Part shown: piece by piece, positions 45,626 to 55,293 of the stretch
Layout of the letters: every line of letters starts with the position of its first letter
Position numbering within the stretch: the first letter of the stretch is position 1
NCBI RefSeq assembly: GCF_000757425.2
Contig: NZ_JPKR02000003.1
Span: 744,001 to 808,000 of the forward strand
From: Tatumella morbirosei
GTDB taxonomy: Bacteria; Pseudomonadota; Gammaproteobacteria; Enterobacterales; Enterobacteriaceae
Direction: 5' to 3'
DNA length: 64,000 nucleotides
Notes under the pieces: generated by a model
The model's input: the letters and a program-made list of their open reading frames with translations, nothing else
Database searches by the model: none
Told to the model about the DNA's origin: nothing
Position numbers and translations under genes: made by a program

Positions 45626-46302
45626 AATTTTAAAAAATTAAAATAAGTGGTGCATATATAATTAACAAAAACAATTTAGATGTATAATACATAAAAATAT
45701 GTCTTAATTTTTATATTTGACTTAATCAATTCAAATATCATCAATTAGGGTTTGCGGAAAGTGAAGCTATGAGTTTTATGCAGGCGTGTCCCGTCGCCCG
45801 GCCATGAAAGTGGCTTCGTTAAATCAGCCCCAGCCGGATAAAAACGCTGGTTCCGCTAAAGGACAGTCAGATCCTGCACAGTTTACAGGCGGATTTCACT
45901 CAGATTGCCGGGGGTTGCTGGCTGGGGGGGTAACGTGCAATTCAGTGAAGGGCATTCCGGATAAGTATGACATAAAGCTCAAAGAAATCAGGCTTGCCGT
46001 GATCTCCCCCACCTGCTCCGAAGGGGTATTATTTATCGTCCCCGGGGAGCATGTAATTCCCTCTGTCGTTGTTTCCGGGCTGACTGGTGAAGGTATGGCT
46101 GAAACAGAATAACTCGTCAACTTCACCACGGCAGATTAGCCTGCTTCCAGGATCTGCGTACCGGAAAGTTAGACTTTTTGCATAAGACACAGGTGGCCCT
46201 ACTCTACTCCCCACCCGGCCGCAAAACACCTATCCCGATGCTTATCATGGAACCTACAAACATCGACAATAACATCAGACAACAACCCATAATCAGCTTA
46301 AA
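45626..46302. other. Intergenic region, about 680 bp
   Basis: AT-rich to 45770, then GC-richer. Open frames on both strands around 45786-46229 show no family resemblance and contradict each other, so I call none. It may be debris of a lost gene. Confidence 0.35.
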
Positions 46303-48195
46303 TTACAAAATATCCCCTACATGACCGCCATAAATGTAAGGCATGCTCTGCTCATCTGCGGGTAACAGCATATGGTCCATCACATTCCTGATCACTTTAG
46401 CCCCCATAATGCCATTGACCCCGCCGTTTTCGAGGATCAACACTATGGCCACTGTCGGCGATTTATACGGCGCATAAGCGGTATAGAAAATATGGTCATG
46501 CAGCCTGAGCGGGATATTTTTTGCGTTGTATATCTGATGTTCTTTCAGACTGAATACCTGTGAGGTTCCTGTTTTCGAGGCAATGCCATAAGGTGCCGTA
46601 TGGAAAAAACGATAACCGGTACCATTCTTTGAATTCGCCATACCAAACATGGCATCCTGAACCAGTCCCCAGTATGGCGAGTTTTTATCGGCAATATATC
46701 CGACCTTATCATTCCCGGAATAAGGAACGACCACATTACCAAATTGCTCATTCATCATCAGATGTGGATTCAGGGCTTTACCATTATTAATCAGGGTCAC
46801 CATGGCTTTCTCCATTTGTATCGGCGAAGCCAGCCAGTAACCCTGCCCTATCCCTACGGGTACTGTATCCCCCTGATACCAGGGTTGTTTATGCACTTTC
46901 ATTTTCCACTCACGGCTGGGCAGCAAACCTGCATATTGCTCATTCAGGTCAATACCCGACATTTTCCCGTAGCCAAACTTGCTCAACATTTCGTGAAGGG
47001 TGTCGATACCCATCATATAAGCTACCTGATAAAAGAAAGTATCCGCCGACTCCTCAATAGCCTGCTTAAAGTTAATGGTCCCATGCCCGGTTTTCACCCA
47101 GTCCCGATAACTTCTCTTGGTTCCGGGTAATGTCCAGGAGGGCCCGCTGTACAATGTTGTCGTCGGTTTAATGATATTTTTATACATCGCAGAAAATGCA
47201 ATATAGGGTTTTACTGTCGAGGCTGGCGGATACAATCCCTGGGTCACACGATTAATCAGAGGCCGATTAGGATCGTTCAGTAATGCTTTATAATCTTTAT
47301 AACTTATGCCTTTGACAAACGGATTAGGGTCATAGCTGGGATTGGACACCATAGCTAAAACAGAACCATCACGAGGGTCTTCCACTATCATGGCGGCATT
47401 CTGTCCGACCAGTAACTTCTCTATATATTGCTGAAGTTTGAGATCGATAGTTAAGTGAATATTTTCACCGGCAATCGCGGGCGTCTCTTTGATAACCCGA
47501 ACCACACGACCATGGTTATCAACCTCAACTTCTTTGAAGCCGGTTTGCCCGTGCAGTGCATTTTCATAATATGCCTCAATACCCTGCTTACCGATATCTT
47601 TGTCGGCTAAATAATTTTCCGACTGACCTTCTTTATCGATTCTCTTTAAATCACTGGCATTTATTTTTGACACAAAACCAATGACATGAGCTAAATCTGC
47701 CCCATAAATATAATGACGATAACGGCTGGTGGATATTGACACTCCGGGATATTTAAATTCATCAACTGAAAATTTAGCGATCTCTACGTCACTTAACCCT
47801 TCCTTAAGGGTAAAATACTTAAATTTACTGGCAACAGAAATTTCCTTTAGTTTTTCCTTTATATCATCCTGAGAATCGCCAATATCACTTAAAACCCCCG
47901 AAACTGTCGCTTTAAGATGATCAACTTTATAGGGCATAATATCCAGATCATAGGACTTAACATTTTCGACCAACGGAATGCCATTGCGGTCATAGATAAT
48001 CCCTCGCACTGGCTCGATGGGAATTAATCTTATATAATTATCTGCAGAACGCAGCTTATATTCATTATAATCATCAATCTGTAGATGGTATAAATTTACC
48101 ACTAACGCAGTGAATCCGGCTGCAACAATAAGAAAAGACATGATTGCCCGTTTAAAAAACAACACCTCTTCTTTCTTGTAATCACGAAATAACAT
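46303..48195 (-). CDS. Penicillin-binding protein 2 (MrdA) paralogue
   Basis: 630 residues, against 633 for E. coli PBP2. An N-terminal membrane anchor (residues 13-33) is followed by the dimerisation domain (RGIIYDRNGIPLVENVKSYD) and the transpeptidase domain. The catalytic motifs are S326-TVK, S383-AD and K541-TG. Segments VPVGIGQGYWLASPIQM and LILENGG align with PBP2. The housekeeping mrdA sits next to rodA in Enterobacterales, and none is found here, so this is an extra PBP2 gene in AT-rich surroundings. Salmonella carries similar extra PBP2/PBP3 copies that work at low pH. KTG replaces the KSG of E. coli PBP2, which might affect beta-lactam affinity. Confidence 0.9.
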   Translation of the reverse strand: MLFRDYKKEEVLFFKRAIMSFLIVAAGFTALVVNLYHLQIDDYNEYKLRSADNYIRLIPIEPVRGIIYDRNGIPLVENVKSYDLDIMPYKVDHLKATVSGVLSDIGDSQDDIKEKLKEISVASKFKYFTLKEGLSDVEIAKFSVDEFKYPGVSISTSRYRHYIYGADLAHVIGFVSKINASDLKRIDKEGQSENYLADKDIGKQGIEAYYENALHGQTGFKEVEVDNHGRVVRVIKETPAIAGENIHLTIDLKLQQYIEKLLVGQNAAMIVEDPRDGSVLAMVSNPSYDPNPFVKGISYKDYKALLNDPNRPLINRVTQGLYPPASTVKPYIAFSAMYKNIIKPTTTLYSGPSWTLPGTKRSYRDWVKTGHGTINFKQAIEESADTFFYQVAYMMGIDTLHEMLSKFGYGKMSGIDLNEQYAGLLPSREWKMKVHKQPWYQGDTVPVGIGQGYWLASPIQMEKAMVTLINNGKALNPHLMMNEQFGNVVVPYSGNDKVGYIADKNSPYWGLVQDAMFGMANSKNGTGYRFFHTAPYGIASKTGTSQVFSLKEHQIYNAKNIPLRLHDHIFYTAYAPYKSPTVAIVLILENGGVNGIMGAKVIRNVMDHMLLPADEQSMPYIYGGHVGDIL

Positions 48196-49095
48196 AGTAT
48201 CTCTTTTACTTTCTGTTCAAAAACACGCCAAGAATATTTAACAGAGCAATTTCCACTACGTTATCACAGGGATATATCGTGGCAGAATAAATGTGCCAAT
48301 AAACATGAGTAAACACATCCATTACCGGGCCTGTCTGCGGACATAAACCCTGTGTGAAACCAGTCTAATTCCAGTATTACGACATGCTATCAGAAATACT
48401 ATGACAGAAACGTAACAATTAAATACAATACGTTATGTGGAATGAGAAGTAATGAAAACCAGGGAGTGAGATATCTTACCAAAGAAGTGTTCATTAGGAA
48501 AATACTAAGAATAGCATATTTGTAGCAACGTGGCTTTTAAAAAATTTTCATCTCGTCATATTTACAACCAGATCAACCTGCAATACCCCCCTAGCCATCC
48601 TAAACTAAAATATAAATGATAAATGATAAATGATAAATGATAAATGATAAATGATAAATGATAAATGATAAATGATAAATGATAAATGATAAATGATAAA
48701 TGATAAATGATAAATGATAAATGATAAATATATCACCAGCAACCATTGTAATTATTTTCATTGATAGCAATCAGAAAAACTCACTTTTAAAAGATAAAAA
48801 CATATTTTTTAATTATTTAACCAGAAAGAAATCGCATTAAGGATTTCACAGTACATAAGCTTTACAGACCGTTCGATTTTTAATTAACAAGCACCAGAAA
48901 ACCCTACGACAGGTCTTTGTTATCTAAATTAAAGAAAAGTTAATTGAATTTATCTATTTGTTTTACAGAATGTACACTCGTAGTATTCAATGACTTTTCA
49001 GTCTGCGGGCAACCTCTCAATATTTTATTTCTGAATACCACGGACTTAACCTGAATTCGCCACCTTACTCATTGAACCACTGCCAGGAGAGCACG
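48196..49095. other. AT-rich divergent region, 900 bp, between PBP2-like and ABC transporter genes
   Basis: No gene was found. It must contain promoters in both directions and holds the 7-bp tandem repeat (48612-48729). Very low GC, especially 48480-48960, suggests acquired DNA. Confidence 0.5.
48612..48729. repeat. 7-bp tandem repeat, about 17 copies
   Basis: ATAAATG is repeated 16 times without error (48612-48723), then ATAAAT. It lies 417 bp upstream of the PBP2-like start and 367 bp upstream of the ABC binding-protein start. The unit is not a multiple of three and lies in non-coding DNA, so copy-number change would alter promoter spacing, not reading frame. Confidence 0.97.
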
Positions 49096-50070
49096 ATGTT
49101 GCCTAAGCACAAAGCTAAGATCAAAGCCGCGATTACCGCCAGTCTCTTTTTTGTTCTTCCACTTCATGCAGAAACGCTAAAGAAAATCAGCCTGGACTAC
49201 GCCTACTATTCTCCGGAAAGTCTGGTGATAAAGAAGAATCACTGGCTCGAAGATGATTTTAATAAAAGCCATACCAGCGTCAAATGGGTACTGTCACGCG
49301 GCTCTAACAACTCACTTGAGTTCCTGAATAGTGGTGCGACTGATTTTGCATTAACCTCGAGCATTTCGGCTTTTGTCAGCAGAGCCAACGGCCAGCCTGT
49401 TAAAGCCATCTACAGCTATCTGTGGTATGTTCCGAGTCTTATCCTGGTACAAAAAAATGCTCCTTATACTTCGCTGACCGATTTAAAAGGCAAAAAAATC
49501 GCAGCAACCAAAGGGACCGATCCATACTTCTTTTTATTGCGTGCACTAAGTAGCAGCCACATTAACGTTAAAGACGTCAATATCGTCCATCTTCAACATC
49601 CTGAAGGCCGGGCAGCACTTGAGCAAGGCAGGGTGGATGCCTGGGCTGGACTGGATCCTTTTATGGCAGCGGGCCAGCTCGCCGGCGATAAAATCCTGTA
49701 TGAAAATAAGAACTTTGGTGTTGCTGCTTTTTTAAATACCCGGGAAAATTTTCTGCATGATCACCCTGAAGCCGTCGCTGCTGTCATTAAGGCCTACGAT
49801 CGGGCTCGTCGCTGGATAATCGCTAATCCACAGCAGGCAGTTAAACTGATTGCTGCCGAAACACAATTACCGGAACCGGTGATCAGCCTGCAACTCAGCC
49901 GCTATGATTTAACCAAACCTATTCCAGGCCAGGCTGCTTTAGAGGCAATTAAACCTGTGATCCCTCTGCTGCTTTCAGACAATATTTTACGCCACGGTGC
50001 CAATACCGAACAAACACTGAATACATTGATTGACAGTTCGCTGGCAACGCCTGTTGTTGAGGCCAAATAA
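49096..50070 (+). CDS. ABC transporter substrate-binding protein, SsuA/TauA (sulfonate/nitrate) family
   Basis: 324 residues from the ATG at 49096 (AGGAGA 5 nt upstream), with a signal peptide ending near LHAETLKKIS. NMT1/SsuA-type features: LDYAYYSPESLVIKKNHWLE, SGATDFALTSSISAFVSRAN, YTSLTDLKGKKIAATKGTDP and GRVDAWAGLDPFMA. It binds an organic sulfonate or a related anion in the periplasm. Permease and ATPase genes follow within 2 nt of each other, so this is one ssuACB-like operon. No sulfonate monooxygenase is in the operon, so the substrate is open. Confidence 0.85.
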   Translation: MLPKHKAKIKAAITASLFFVLPLHAETLKKISLDYAYYSPESLVIKKNHWLEDDFNKSHTSVKWVLSRGSNNSLEFLNSGATDFALTSSISAFVSRANGQPVKAIYSYLWYVPSLILVQKNAPYTSLTDLKGKKIAATKGTDPYFFLLRALSSSHINVKDVNIVHLQHPEGRAALEQGRVDAWAGLDPFMAAGQLAGDKILYENKNFGVAAFLNTRENFLHDHPEAVAAVIKAYDRARRWIIANPQQAVKLIAAETQLPEPVISLQLSRYDLTKPIPGQAALEAIKPVIPLLLSDNILRHGANTEQTLNTLIDSSLATPVVEAK

Positions 50071-50071
50071 T

Positions 50072-50923
50072 ATGACTGACCGTATAGGGGACGATGTTGC
50101 CGAACAGAACTCCCGTTCCCTTCCTGAACAACAAAAACTTCGATCATTTTCGCTGCGTTCTGCGCTGCGTAAATGTCGCGGTTGGGTACTTCCAATATTG
50201 GGTATTTTGCTACTGGAAGGGGTGGTACGCGCAGGGATTATCCCGGATTACGTGATGCCCCCTCCCAGTGAACTGCTGTTCAGCTTTATTGATGTAGCAC
50301 ACGGACCGTTGTGGGATGACATTACTGCCAGCCTGTTACGTGTCATCGCAGGATTTGTGATTGGTACCAGCCTGGCGGTGGTTGTCGGTTCGCTGGTCGG
50401 ATTAAGCCGAAACGCCGAAGCTTACCTCGACCCGACATTCCAGGCACTGCGCTCCGTACCCAGTCTGGCCTGGGTTCCCTTGCTATTGATTTGGATTGGA
50501 ATTGATGAAAGTTCAAAAGTCACTTTAATCTCAATAGGCGCTTTTTTCCCTATGTATCTCAATCTGGTTGCCGGTATCCGCAATGTCGATCGTAAGCTGG
50601 TGGAAGTTGGCACGCTTTATCAATATTCCCGCGTTCGTATGGTGGCCAAAATTATCCTGCCGGCGGCATTGCCCTCGGTGTTAACCGGTCTGCGTAGCGG
50701 ACTTTCAATGGCCTGGCTGTGTGTCGTTGCCGCCGAACTACTGGCTGCGACTAATGGTATTGGTTACATGCTGACAGATGGCAGAGAAACATCACGCCCT
50801 GATCTGGTGCTGGTGGCCATTATTACACTGGCAGTGATGGGCAAGATAAGTGACAGTTTACTCAAGCTGCTGGAACTGAAAGCACTTTACTGGCGTGACA
50901 GTTTTATCGGAGATGCTGAATAA
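50072..50923 (+). CDS. ABC transporter permease, SsuC/TauC family
   Basis: 283 residues, starting 2 nt after the binding-protein gene. Six or so membrane segments, with the EAA loop in VEVGTLYQYSRVRMVAKIIL (ending PAALPSVLTGLRSGLSMAW). YVMPPPSELLFSFIDVA and SLVGLSRNAEAYLDPTFQAL are typical of taurine/sulfonate permeases. It pairs with the ATPase gene that follows. Confidence 0.9.
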   Translation: MTDRIGDDVAEQNSRSLPEQQKLRSFSLRSALRKCRGWVLPILGILLLEGVVRAGIIPDYVMPPPSELLFSFIDVAHGPLWDDITASLLRVIAGFVIGTSLAVVVGSLVGLSRNAEAYLDPTFQALRSVPSLAWVPLLLIWIGIDESSKVTLISIGAFFPMYLNLVAGIRNVDRKLVEVGTLYQYSRVRMVAKIILPAALPSVLTGLRSGLSMAWLCVVAAELLAATNGIGYMLTDGRETSRPDLVLVAIITLAVMGKISDSLLKLLELKALYWRDSFIGDAE

Positions 50924-50924
50924 A

Positions 50925-51653
50925 ATGGCTCAACTGATTTCCCTGAACAACATTGTTAAACAATACGACCAGCGTGTCATTCTCAGTGATATCACAATTG
51001 CATTACAGGAGGGTGAAATCCTGAGTCTGATTGGCGCCAGTGGCTGCGGTAAAAGCACCTTGTTACGTATTGCCGCCGGTCTGGATAAATCATTTCGGGG
51101 TTCAGTGCATTTTGCCTCCGGGCATCATAGCTCCCGTGGGCCCGGTACTGTGGGGGTTGTCTTTCAGGAACCCAGACTGATGCCGTGGTTAACCGTAGAA
51201 GCTAATATCGGTTTCCGGGATGGAAGCCGTGATAGAGCCTGGATAGCTCAACTGATTAGTGATGTGGGGCTGGAGGGACTGGAAAAATCCTTGCCTAAAC
51301 AATTATCAGGTGGTCAGGCACAGCGGGTCGCGATTGCTCGTGGCCTTTACAGCAAACCCTCCGTGTTACTGATGGATGAACCCTTTAGCGCCGTAGATGC
51401 ATTTACCCGAATGCACTTACAGGATTTAATCGCGACTCTGTCATTGCGCTACAATATCGCGGTGATGCTGGTGACTCATGATCTCGATGAAGCATTCTAT
51501 CTGAGTGACCGCGTGGTTATCCTGGGTGGCGCACCGGCTGGCATTATCAGGGAGTACAATGTCACCCTGCCCGGACCGCGTGACAGAGGAAGCGATGATT
51601 TAGCTCACCTGCGTGCAGATGCGCTAAAAGAGCTGATAAATTTGCACGTCTGA
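50925..51653 (+). CDS. ABC transporter ATPase, SsuB/TauB family
   Basis: 242 residues from the ATG at 50925, which lies 1 nt after the permease stop. Walker A is GASGCGKST, the signature is LSGGQAQRVAIARGL, Walker B is VLLMDEPFSAVD and the H-loop is MLVTHDLDEAFYLSD. It powers the SsuABC-type importer. VVFQEPRLMPWLTVEANIGF is characteristic of the sulfonate/nitrate subfamily. Confidence 0.92.
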   Translation: MAQLISLNNIVKQYDQRVILSDITIALQEGEILSLIGASGCGKSTLLRIAAGLDKSFRGSVHFASGHHSSRGPGTVGVVFQEPRLMPWLTVEANIGFRDGSRDRAWIAQLISDVGLEGLEKSLPKQLSGGQAQRVAIARGLYSKPSVLLMDEPFSAVDAFTRMHLQDLIATLSLRYNIAVMLVTHDLDEAFYLSDRVVILGGAPAGIIREYNVTLPGPRDRGSDDLAHLRADALKELINLHV

Positions 51654-51772
51654 TCAGTTAACCGGATGTCCTTGAGTGGAAATGTGACTCTGAGCCTTAG
51701 GGTCATCCTTAACTCTAAAATCCTGTAGGGAGTTAATCTGCCCCCTGAAAATTGGCTCTTACCTTATGTCAG

Positions 51773-52516
51773 TTAATCTTCTTCTACGTAGAGAGTCGCA
51801 TTTTTCGAGACTTCAGCAGAGACCCCGGGATTTCGTCCCTCACCGGCCGGCGGATTTTCCAGAAATGCAATAACGACCTCAGCTTTACCAGCCAGATGAT
51901 CTTTAAGGATTTTTGCCAGCAATCCGCCATCCCGTTGACGTAAGGCAGACATCATCTGTTCATGTTCAACCACCGCCCTCTCCCAGTCTGCGGGGTTTTT
52001 CCTGGCCACATAACGCACGGCATGAGTACGGGCACTCAGATGCTGATACAGTTGGGTGAGTTGGGCATTGCCGGCAATACTGAACAGGGTATGGTGAATT
52101 CTCTGATTTCTTTCCGCATAGCCTGCTGCATCCCGTGCCCGATAGCATCCCACCATCTCGTCATGCAGTAACTGCAACGAATCGATTTGCAGATCACTGA
52201 CCTGCTGGCAAGCCAGCTCAGCCGCCAGGGCTTCCAGCGCACCAATAACAGGAAACAGCTCCCTGACATCCTCTACAGATGTCACAGCTACCCTGGCACC
52301 ACGATGCGGGGCCAGGGTAATCAGCCCCTCTCTGCTCAGAACTTTCAGTGCTTCACGTAATGGTGTACGGGATACCACAAAGCGCTCACACAACGCATGC
52401 TCATCAATTTTCGCACCCGGCTCCAGCTCAAGATTAAGGATCATATGTCTGAGTTGCTGAGCAACCTCAGCGTGAAGGCTGGATCCTGGCGCCAAAAACG
52501 GTTTTCTGTCTGTCAT
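51773..52516 (-). CDS. GntR-family (FCD) regulator
   Basis: 247 residues from the ATG at 52516; 28 further in-frame codons upstream look non-coding. The winged HTH is VAQQLRHMILNLELEPGAKI with CERFVVSRTPLREALKVLSR, followed by the FCD ligand domain (DVRELFPVIGALEALAAELA, NQRIHHTLFSIAGNAQLTQL). It is divergent from the three-gene dehydrogenase operon, 250 bp away, and probably regulates it. It ends 120 bp from the ABC ATPase gene (tail to tail). Confidence 0.9.
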   Translation of the reverse strand: MTDRKPFLAPGSSLHAEVAQQLRHMILNLELEPGAKIDEHALCERFVVSRTPLREALKVLSREGLITLAPHRGARVAVTSVEDVRELFPVIGALEALAAELACQQVSDLQIDSLQLLHDEMVGCYRARDAAGYAERNQRIHHTLFSIAGNAQLTQLYQHLSARTHAVRYVARKNPADWERAVVEHEQMMSALRQRDGGLLAKILKDHLAGKAEVVIAFLENPPAGEGRNPGVSAEVSKNATLYVEED

Positions 52517-52768
52517 CTGCGCATCCTTACCTGGGAAAATTCTTCTGCACCGCAAAGACTTTGCGACAGGCCCGGGTGCAATGCAAGTTAAAAGCATCAT
52601 CTACGGAAACAACCAGTCTATTTTTAAGCATTTTGTTGCATTTTTATCAACTATGTTTGATCTATGTAAAAAAACCACAGCAAGCCACTGGCTATTTCTC
52701 CTTTCTTCGACCAGGCTAATTATAATTCAAAATGTAAAAATGAATTCATAATTAACTTTGGAGCGGCA

Positions 52769-53503
52769 ATGTCAGATAAACCCTCTCATTCCAGGCGTGA
52801 TTTCCTGTTGAAATCACTCACCCTGATCCCTGCGGTCTCCGTTGGGGGAGCTATTACCAGTGGTATTGCAGGAACTGGCAGCGCACAGGCGGCCGAAACT
52901 TCTACCGCCGCACCGGCAGCACAGACACCCTACTCGCCGGTGTTCTTCAAACCTGACGAGTGGGCCTTTGTCAAAGCGGCCTGTGCACGACTGATACCTG
53001 CCGATGATATGGGGCCCGGGGCACTGGAGGCAGGAGTTCCTGAATTTCTCGATCGCCATTTGCAAACCCCTTATGCCAACGGTTCTGTCTGGTATACCCA
53101 GGGACCCTTTGTTGAGGCAGGACCGGAATTCGGTTATCAGGGGCGTAAAACGTTGAGCGAGATTATTCGCTCGGGGATCCGTGGCGTTATCGGCTGGACG
53201 CAGAGCAACAAAAATCAGACCTTTGATGCCCTGACCCACTCAGAACAGGAAGAAATATTAGTGGCTCTGGAAAAAGGCAAGATTCATCTGGAAGAGATGG
53301 ATGCCAAAACCTTCTTTGACTACTTCCTGGGAGAAGTTCGTAACGGTTTCTTTGCCGATCCGTCTTATGGAGGCAACAAAGGCATGGTCGGCTGGAAACT
53401 GATTGGTTTCCCGGGCATGCGTGCTGATTACATCGATTTCATTACGGTCCGCGATAAACCTTATCCGCTGGGACCGGTAGATTTGGCAGGAAACAGGGGT
53501 TAA
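52769..53503 (+). CDS. Membrane dehydrogenase small subunit, gluconate 2-dehydrogenase subunit 3 family
   Basis: 244 residues. A twin-arginine signal (SRRDFLLKSLTLIPAVSVGG) at the start exports the folded complex to the periplasm. The rest fits the Gluconate_2-dh3 family: FKPDEWAFVKAACARLIPAD, GALEAGVPEFLDRHLQTPYA and FFDYFLGEVRNGFFADPSYG. The subunit carries and stabilises the flavoprotein. GGAG lies before the ATG. It is the first gene of a three-subunit FAD dehydrogenase operon; gluconate or 2-ketogluconate is the most likely substrate, but sugar alcohols are possible. Confidence 0.9.
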   Translation: MSDKPSHSRRDFLLKSLTLIPAVSVGGAITSGIAGTGSAQAAETSTAAPAAQTPYSPVFFKPDEWAFVKAACARLIPADDMGPGALEAGVPEFLDRHLQTPYANGSVWYTQGPFVEAGPEFGYQGRKTLSEIIRSGIRGVIGWTQSNKNQTFDALTHSEQEEILVALEKGKIHLEEMDAKTFFDYFLGEVRNGFFADPSYGGNKGMVGWKLIGFPGMRADYIDFITVRDKPYPLGPVDLAGNRG

Positions 53504-53505
53504 CA

Positions 53506-55281
53506 ATGGCGATTATAAAAAATAAGACCGACGTAGTGATTGTAGGGATGGGATGGACCGGCGCCATTATGGCGAAAGAGATGACCGATGCCGGTTTATC
53601 GGTAGTGGCCCTGGAGCGTGGAGCAGATCGTGATACAGAACCAGATTTTGCTTACCCCGGGGTGGTAGATGAATTACAGGGTTCGGTGCATCGCCGCTAT
53701 CTGCAAAGCCTTCACCAGGAAACCGTCACCGTTCGCCACAATACTCAGTCAGTTGCGGTTCCTTACCGTCAGATGGGTTCATTTAAACCCGGTACCGGGG
53801 TGGGCGGAGCCGGTAGTCACTGGTCTGGTTGTCATTTCCGCCCGTTGCCTGAAGACCTGCGGTTGCGCAGTAATCTGGAAGAGCGTTATGGCAAATCCTT
53901 TATCCCGTCAGATATGACCATTGACGATTTTCCGGTGAGCTACGATGAGCTGGAACCCCATCTCGATATGTTTGAAAAGGTTTGCGGTACCTCAGGGAAA
54001 GCGGGAGTAATTCGCGGCGTCGTACAGCCGGGGGGAAATCCGTTCGAAGGCTCACGCAGTAGTGAGTATCCATTGGGTCCCAACCCCAATTACCTTGGTG
54101 CTGAGTGGTTCTATAAAGCGGCCAGAGAGAAGGGTTATCACCCCTATCCTATTCCGGCATCTAACGCGGCGGGTCCTTACGTTAACCCCTATGGCTGTCA
54201 GATGGGTCCCTGCAATGCCTGCGGCTTTTGCAGCGATTATGGTTGTCTTAACTACTCAAAAGCCAGCCCGAACGTTTGTATAATGCCGGTCCTGCGCCTG
54301 CGTAAAAACTTCGAATTACGCACCCATGCGCAGGTCCTGAAAGTGAACCTGAGCAGCGACGGGAAAAAAGCCACCGGAGTGACCTATCTGGACAGTAACG
54401 GACAGGAAACCGAGCAACCTGCTGATCTGGTACTGTTGTGTGCTTTCTCACTGTATAACGTTCATCTGATGTTGCTGTCACAGATTGGTAAACCTTACGA
54501 TCCCATCAGTAATGAAGGGACCGTTGGCCGCAACTACTCCTACCAGAACCTGAACCGGGTCATGATGTTCTATGACCAAAGTGTGCAGGCCAACGGCTTT
54601 ATCGGCATCGGTGGCTCCGGCACCACGATGGATGACCTTAACGGTAATCAGCTGAATAATGCGCAAGCCGGATTTGTCGGTGGCGGTATCATCTGGGCAA
54701 GACAGCCGGGCAATGGTCCGGTGCGTGGTGTTGCAGTACCCAAAGGCACTCCCGCCTGGGGTTCCGCCTGGAAAAAAGCGGCTTCTGAAAGTTTCCGCCA
54801 TTCGTTCTATTACGAAGTCCAGGGGGCCTGTATGTCTTATCAGCAAAACTATCTCAGTCTGGATCCTACCTGGAAAGATGGTTTTGGCCGGCCTTTACTT
54901 CGGATGACTTTCGACTGGCAACCGAACGAAATCAAGGCCTCACAATTCCTGGTCGGCAAGGCGGTGGATATGTGTCAGGTACTCAATCCTAAAGCGATTA
55001 CCAGTGATGCCAAAAAAGACGGTGCTCATTATGACATCACCAAATATCAAAGTACTCATACTTGTGGCGGTGCCGTGATGGGCAGTGATCCGAAAAAATC
55101 GGCACTGAACCGTTATCTGCAATCGTGGGATGTTCCGAACGTGTTTGCCATCGGGGCCAACGCCTTTCCACAGAATAATGGTTACAACCCGACCGGTCTG
55201 GTGGGAGGTCTGGCCTACTGGGCAGCCACCGCTATCCGTGAACAATATCTTAAAAACCCCGGTCCGTTGGTCCAGGCATAG
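53506..55281 (+). CDS. GMC-family flavoprotein dehydrogenase, large subunit
   Basis: 591 residues. The N-terminal FAD motif is VVIVGMGWTGAIMAKEMTDA, and the GMC C-terminal histidine/asparagine region is FAIGANAFPQNNGYNPTGLV. Cysteines in YGCQMGPCNACGFCSDYGC suggest an iron-sulfur cluster (a 3Fe-4S cluster is known in related sugar dehydrogenases). It oxidises its substrate in the periplasm and hands electrons to the cytochrome c subunit encoded next. The gene starts 2 nt after the small subunit. Confidence 0.9.
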   Translation: MAIIKNKTDVVIVGMGWTGAIMAKEMTDAGLSVVALERGADRDTEPDFAYPGVVDELQGSVHRRYLQSLHQETVTVRHNTQSVAVPYRQMGSFKPGTGVGGAGSHWSGCHFRPLPEDLRLRSNLEERYGKSFIPSDMTIDDFPVSYDELEPHLDMFEKVCGTSGKAGVIRGVVQPGGNPFEGSRSSEYPLGPNPNYLGAEWFYKAAREKGYHPYPIPASNAAGPYVNPYGCQMGPCNACGFCSDYGCLNYSKASPNVCIMPVLRLRKNFELRTHAQVLKVNLSSDGKKATGVTYLDSNGQETEQPADLVLLCAFSLYNVHLMLLSQIGKPYDPISNEGTVGRNYSYQNLNRVMMFYDQSVQANGFIGIGGSGTTMDDLNGNQLNNAQAGFVGGGIIWARQPGNGPVRGVAVPKGTPAWGSAWKKAASESFRHSFYYEVQGACMSYQQNYLSLDPTWKDGFGRPLLRMTFDWQPNEIKASQFLVGKAVDMCQVLNPKAITSDAKKDGAHYDITKYQSTHTCGGAVMGSDPKKSALNRYLQSWDVPNVFAIGANAFPQNNGYNPTGLVGGLAYWAATAIREQYLKNPGPLVQA

Positions 55282-55293
55282 GAGCCAGTACAG

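Noticed and set aside
45786..46112. 108-codon rightward frame in the region before the PBP2-like gene
   Set aside because: No recognisable family and a competing frame on the other strand; no good start signal.
48612..48729. CRISPR array
   Set aside because: The units are only 7 bp and contiguous, with no spacers and no cas genes nearby.
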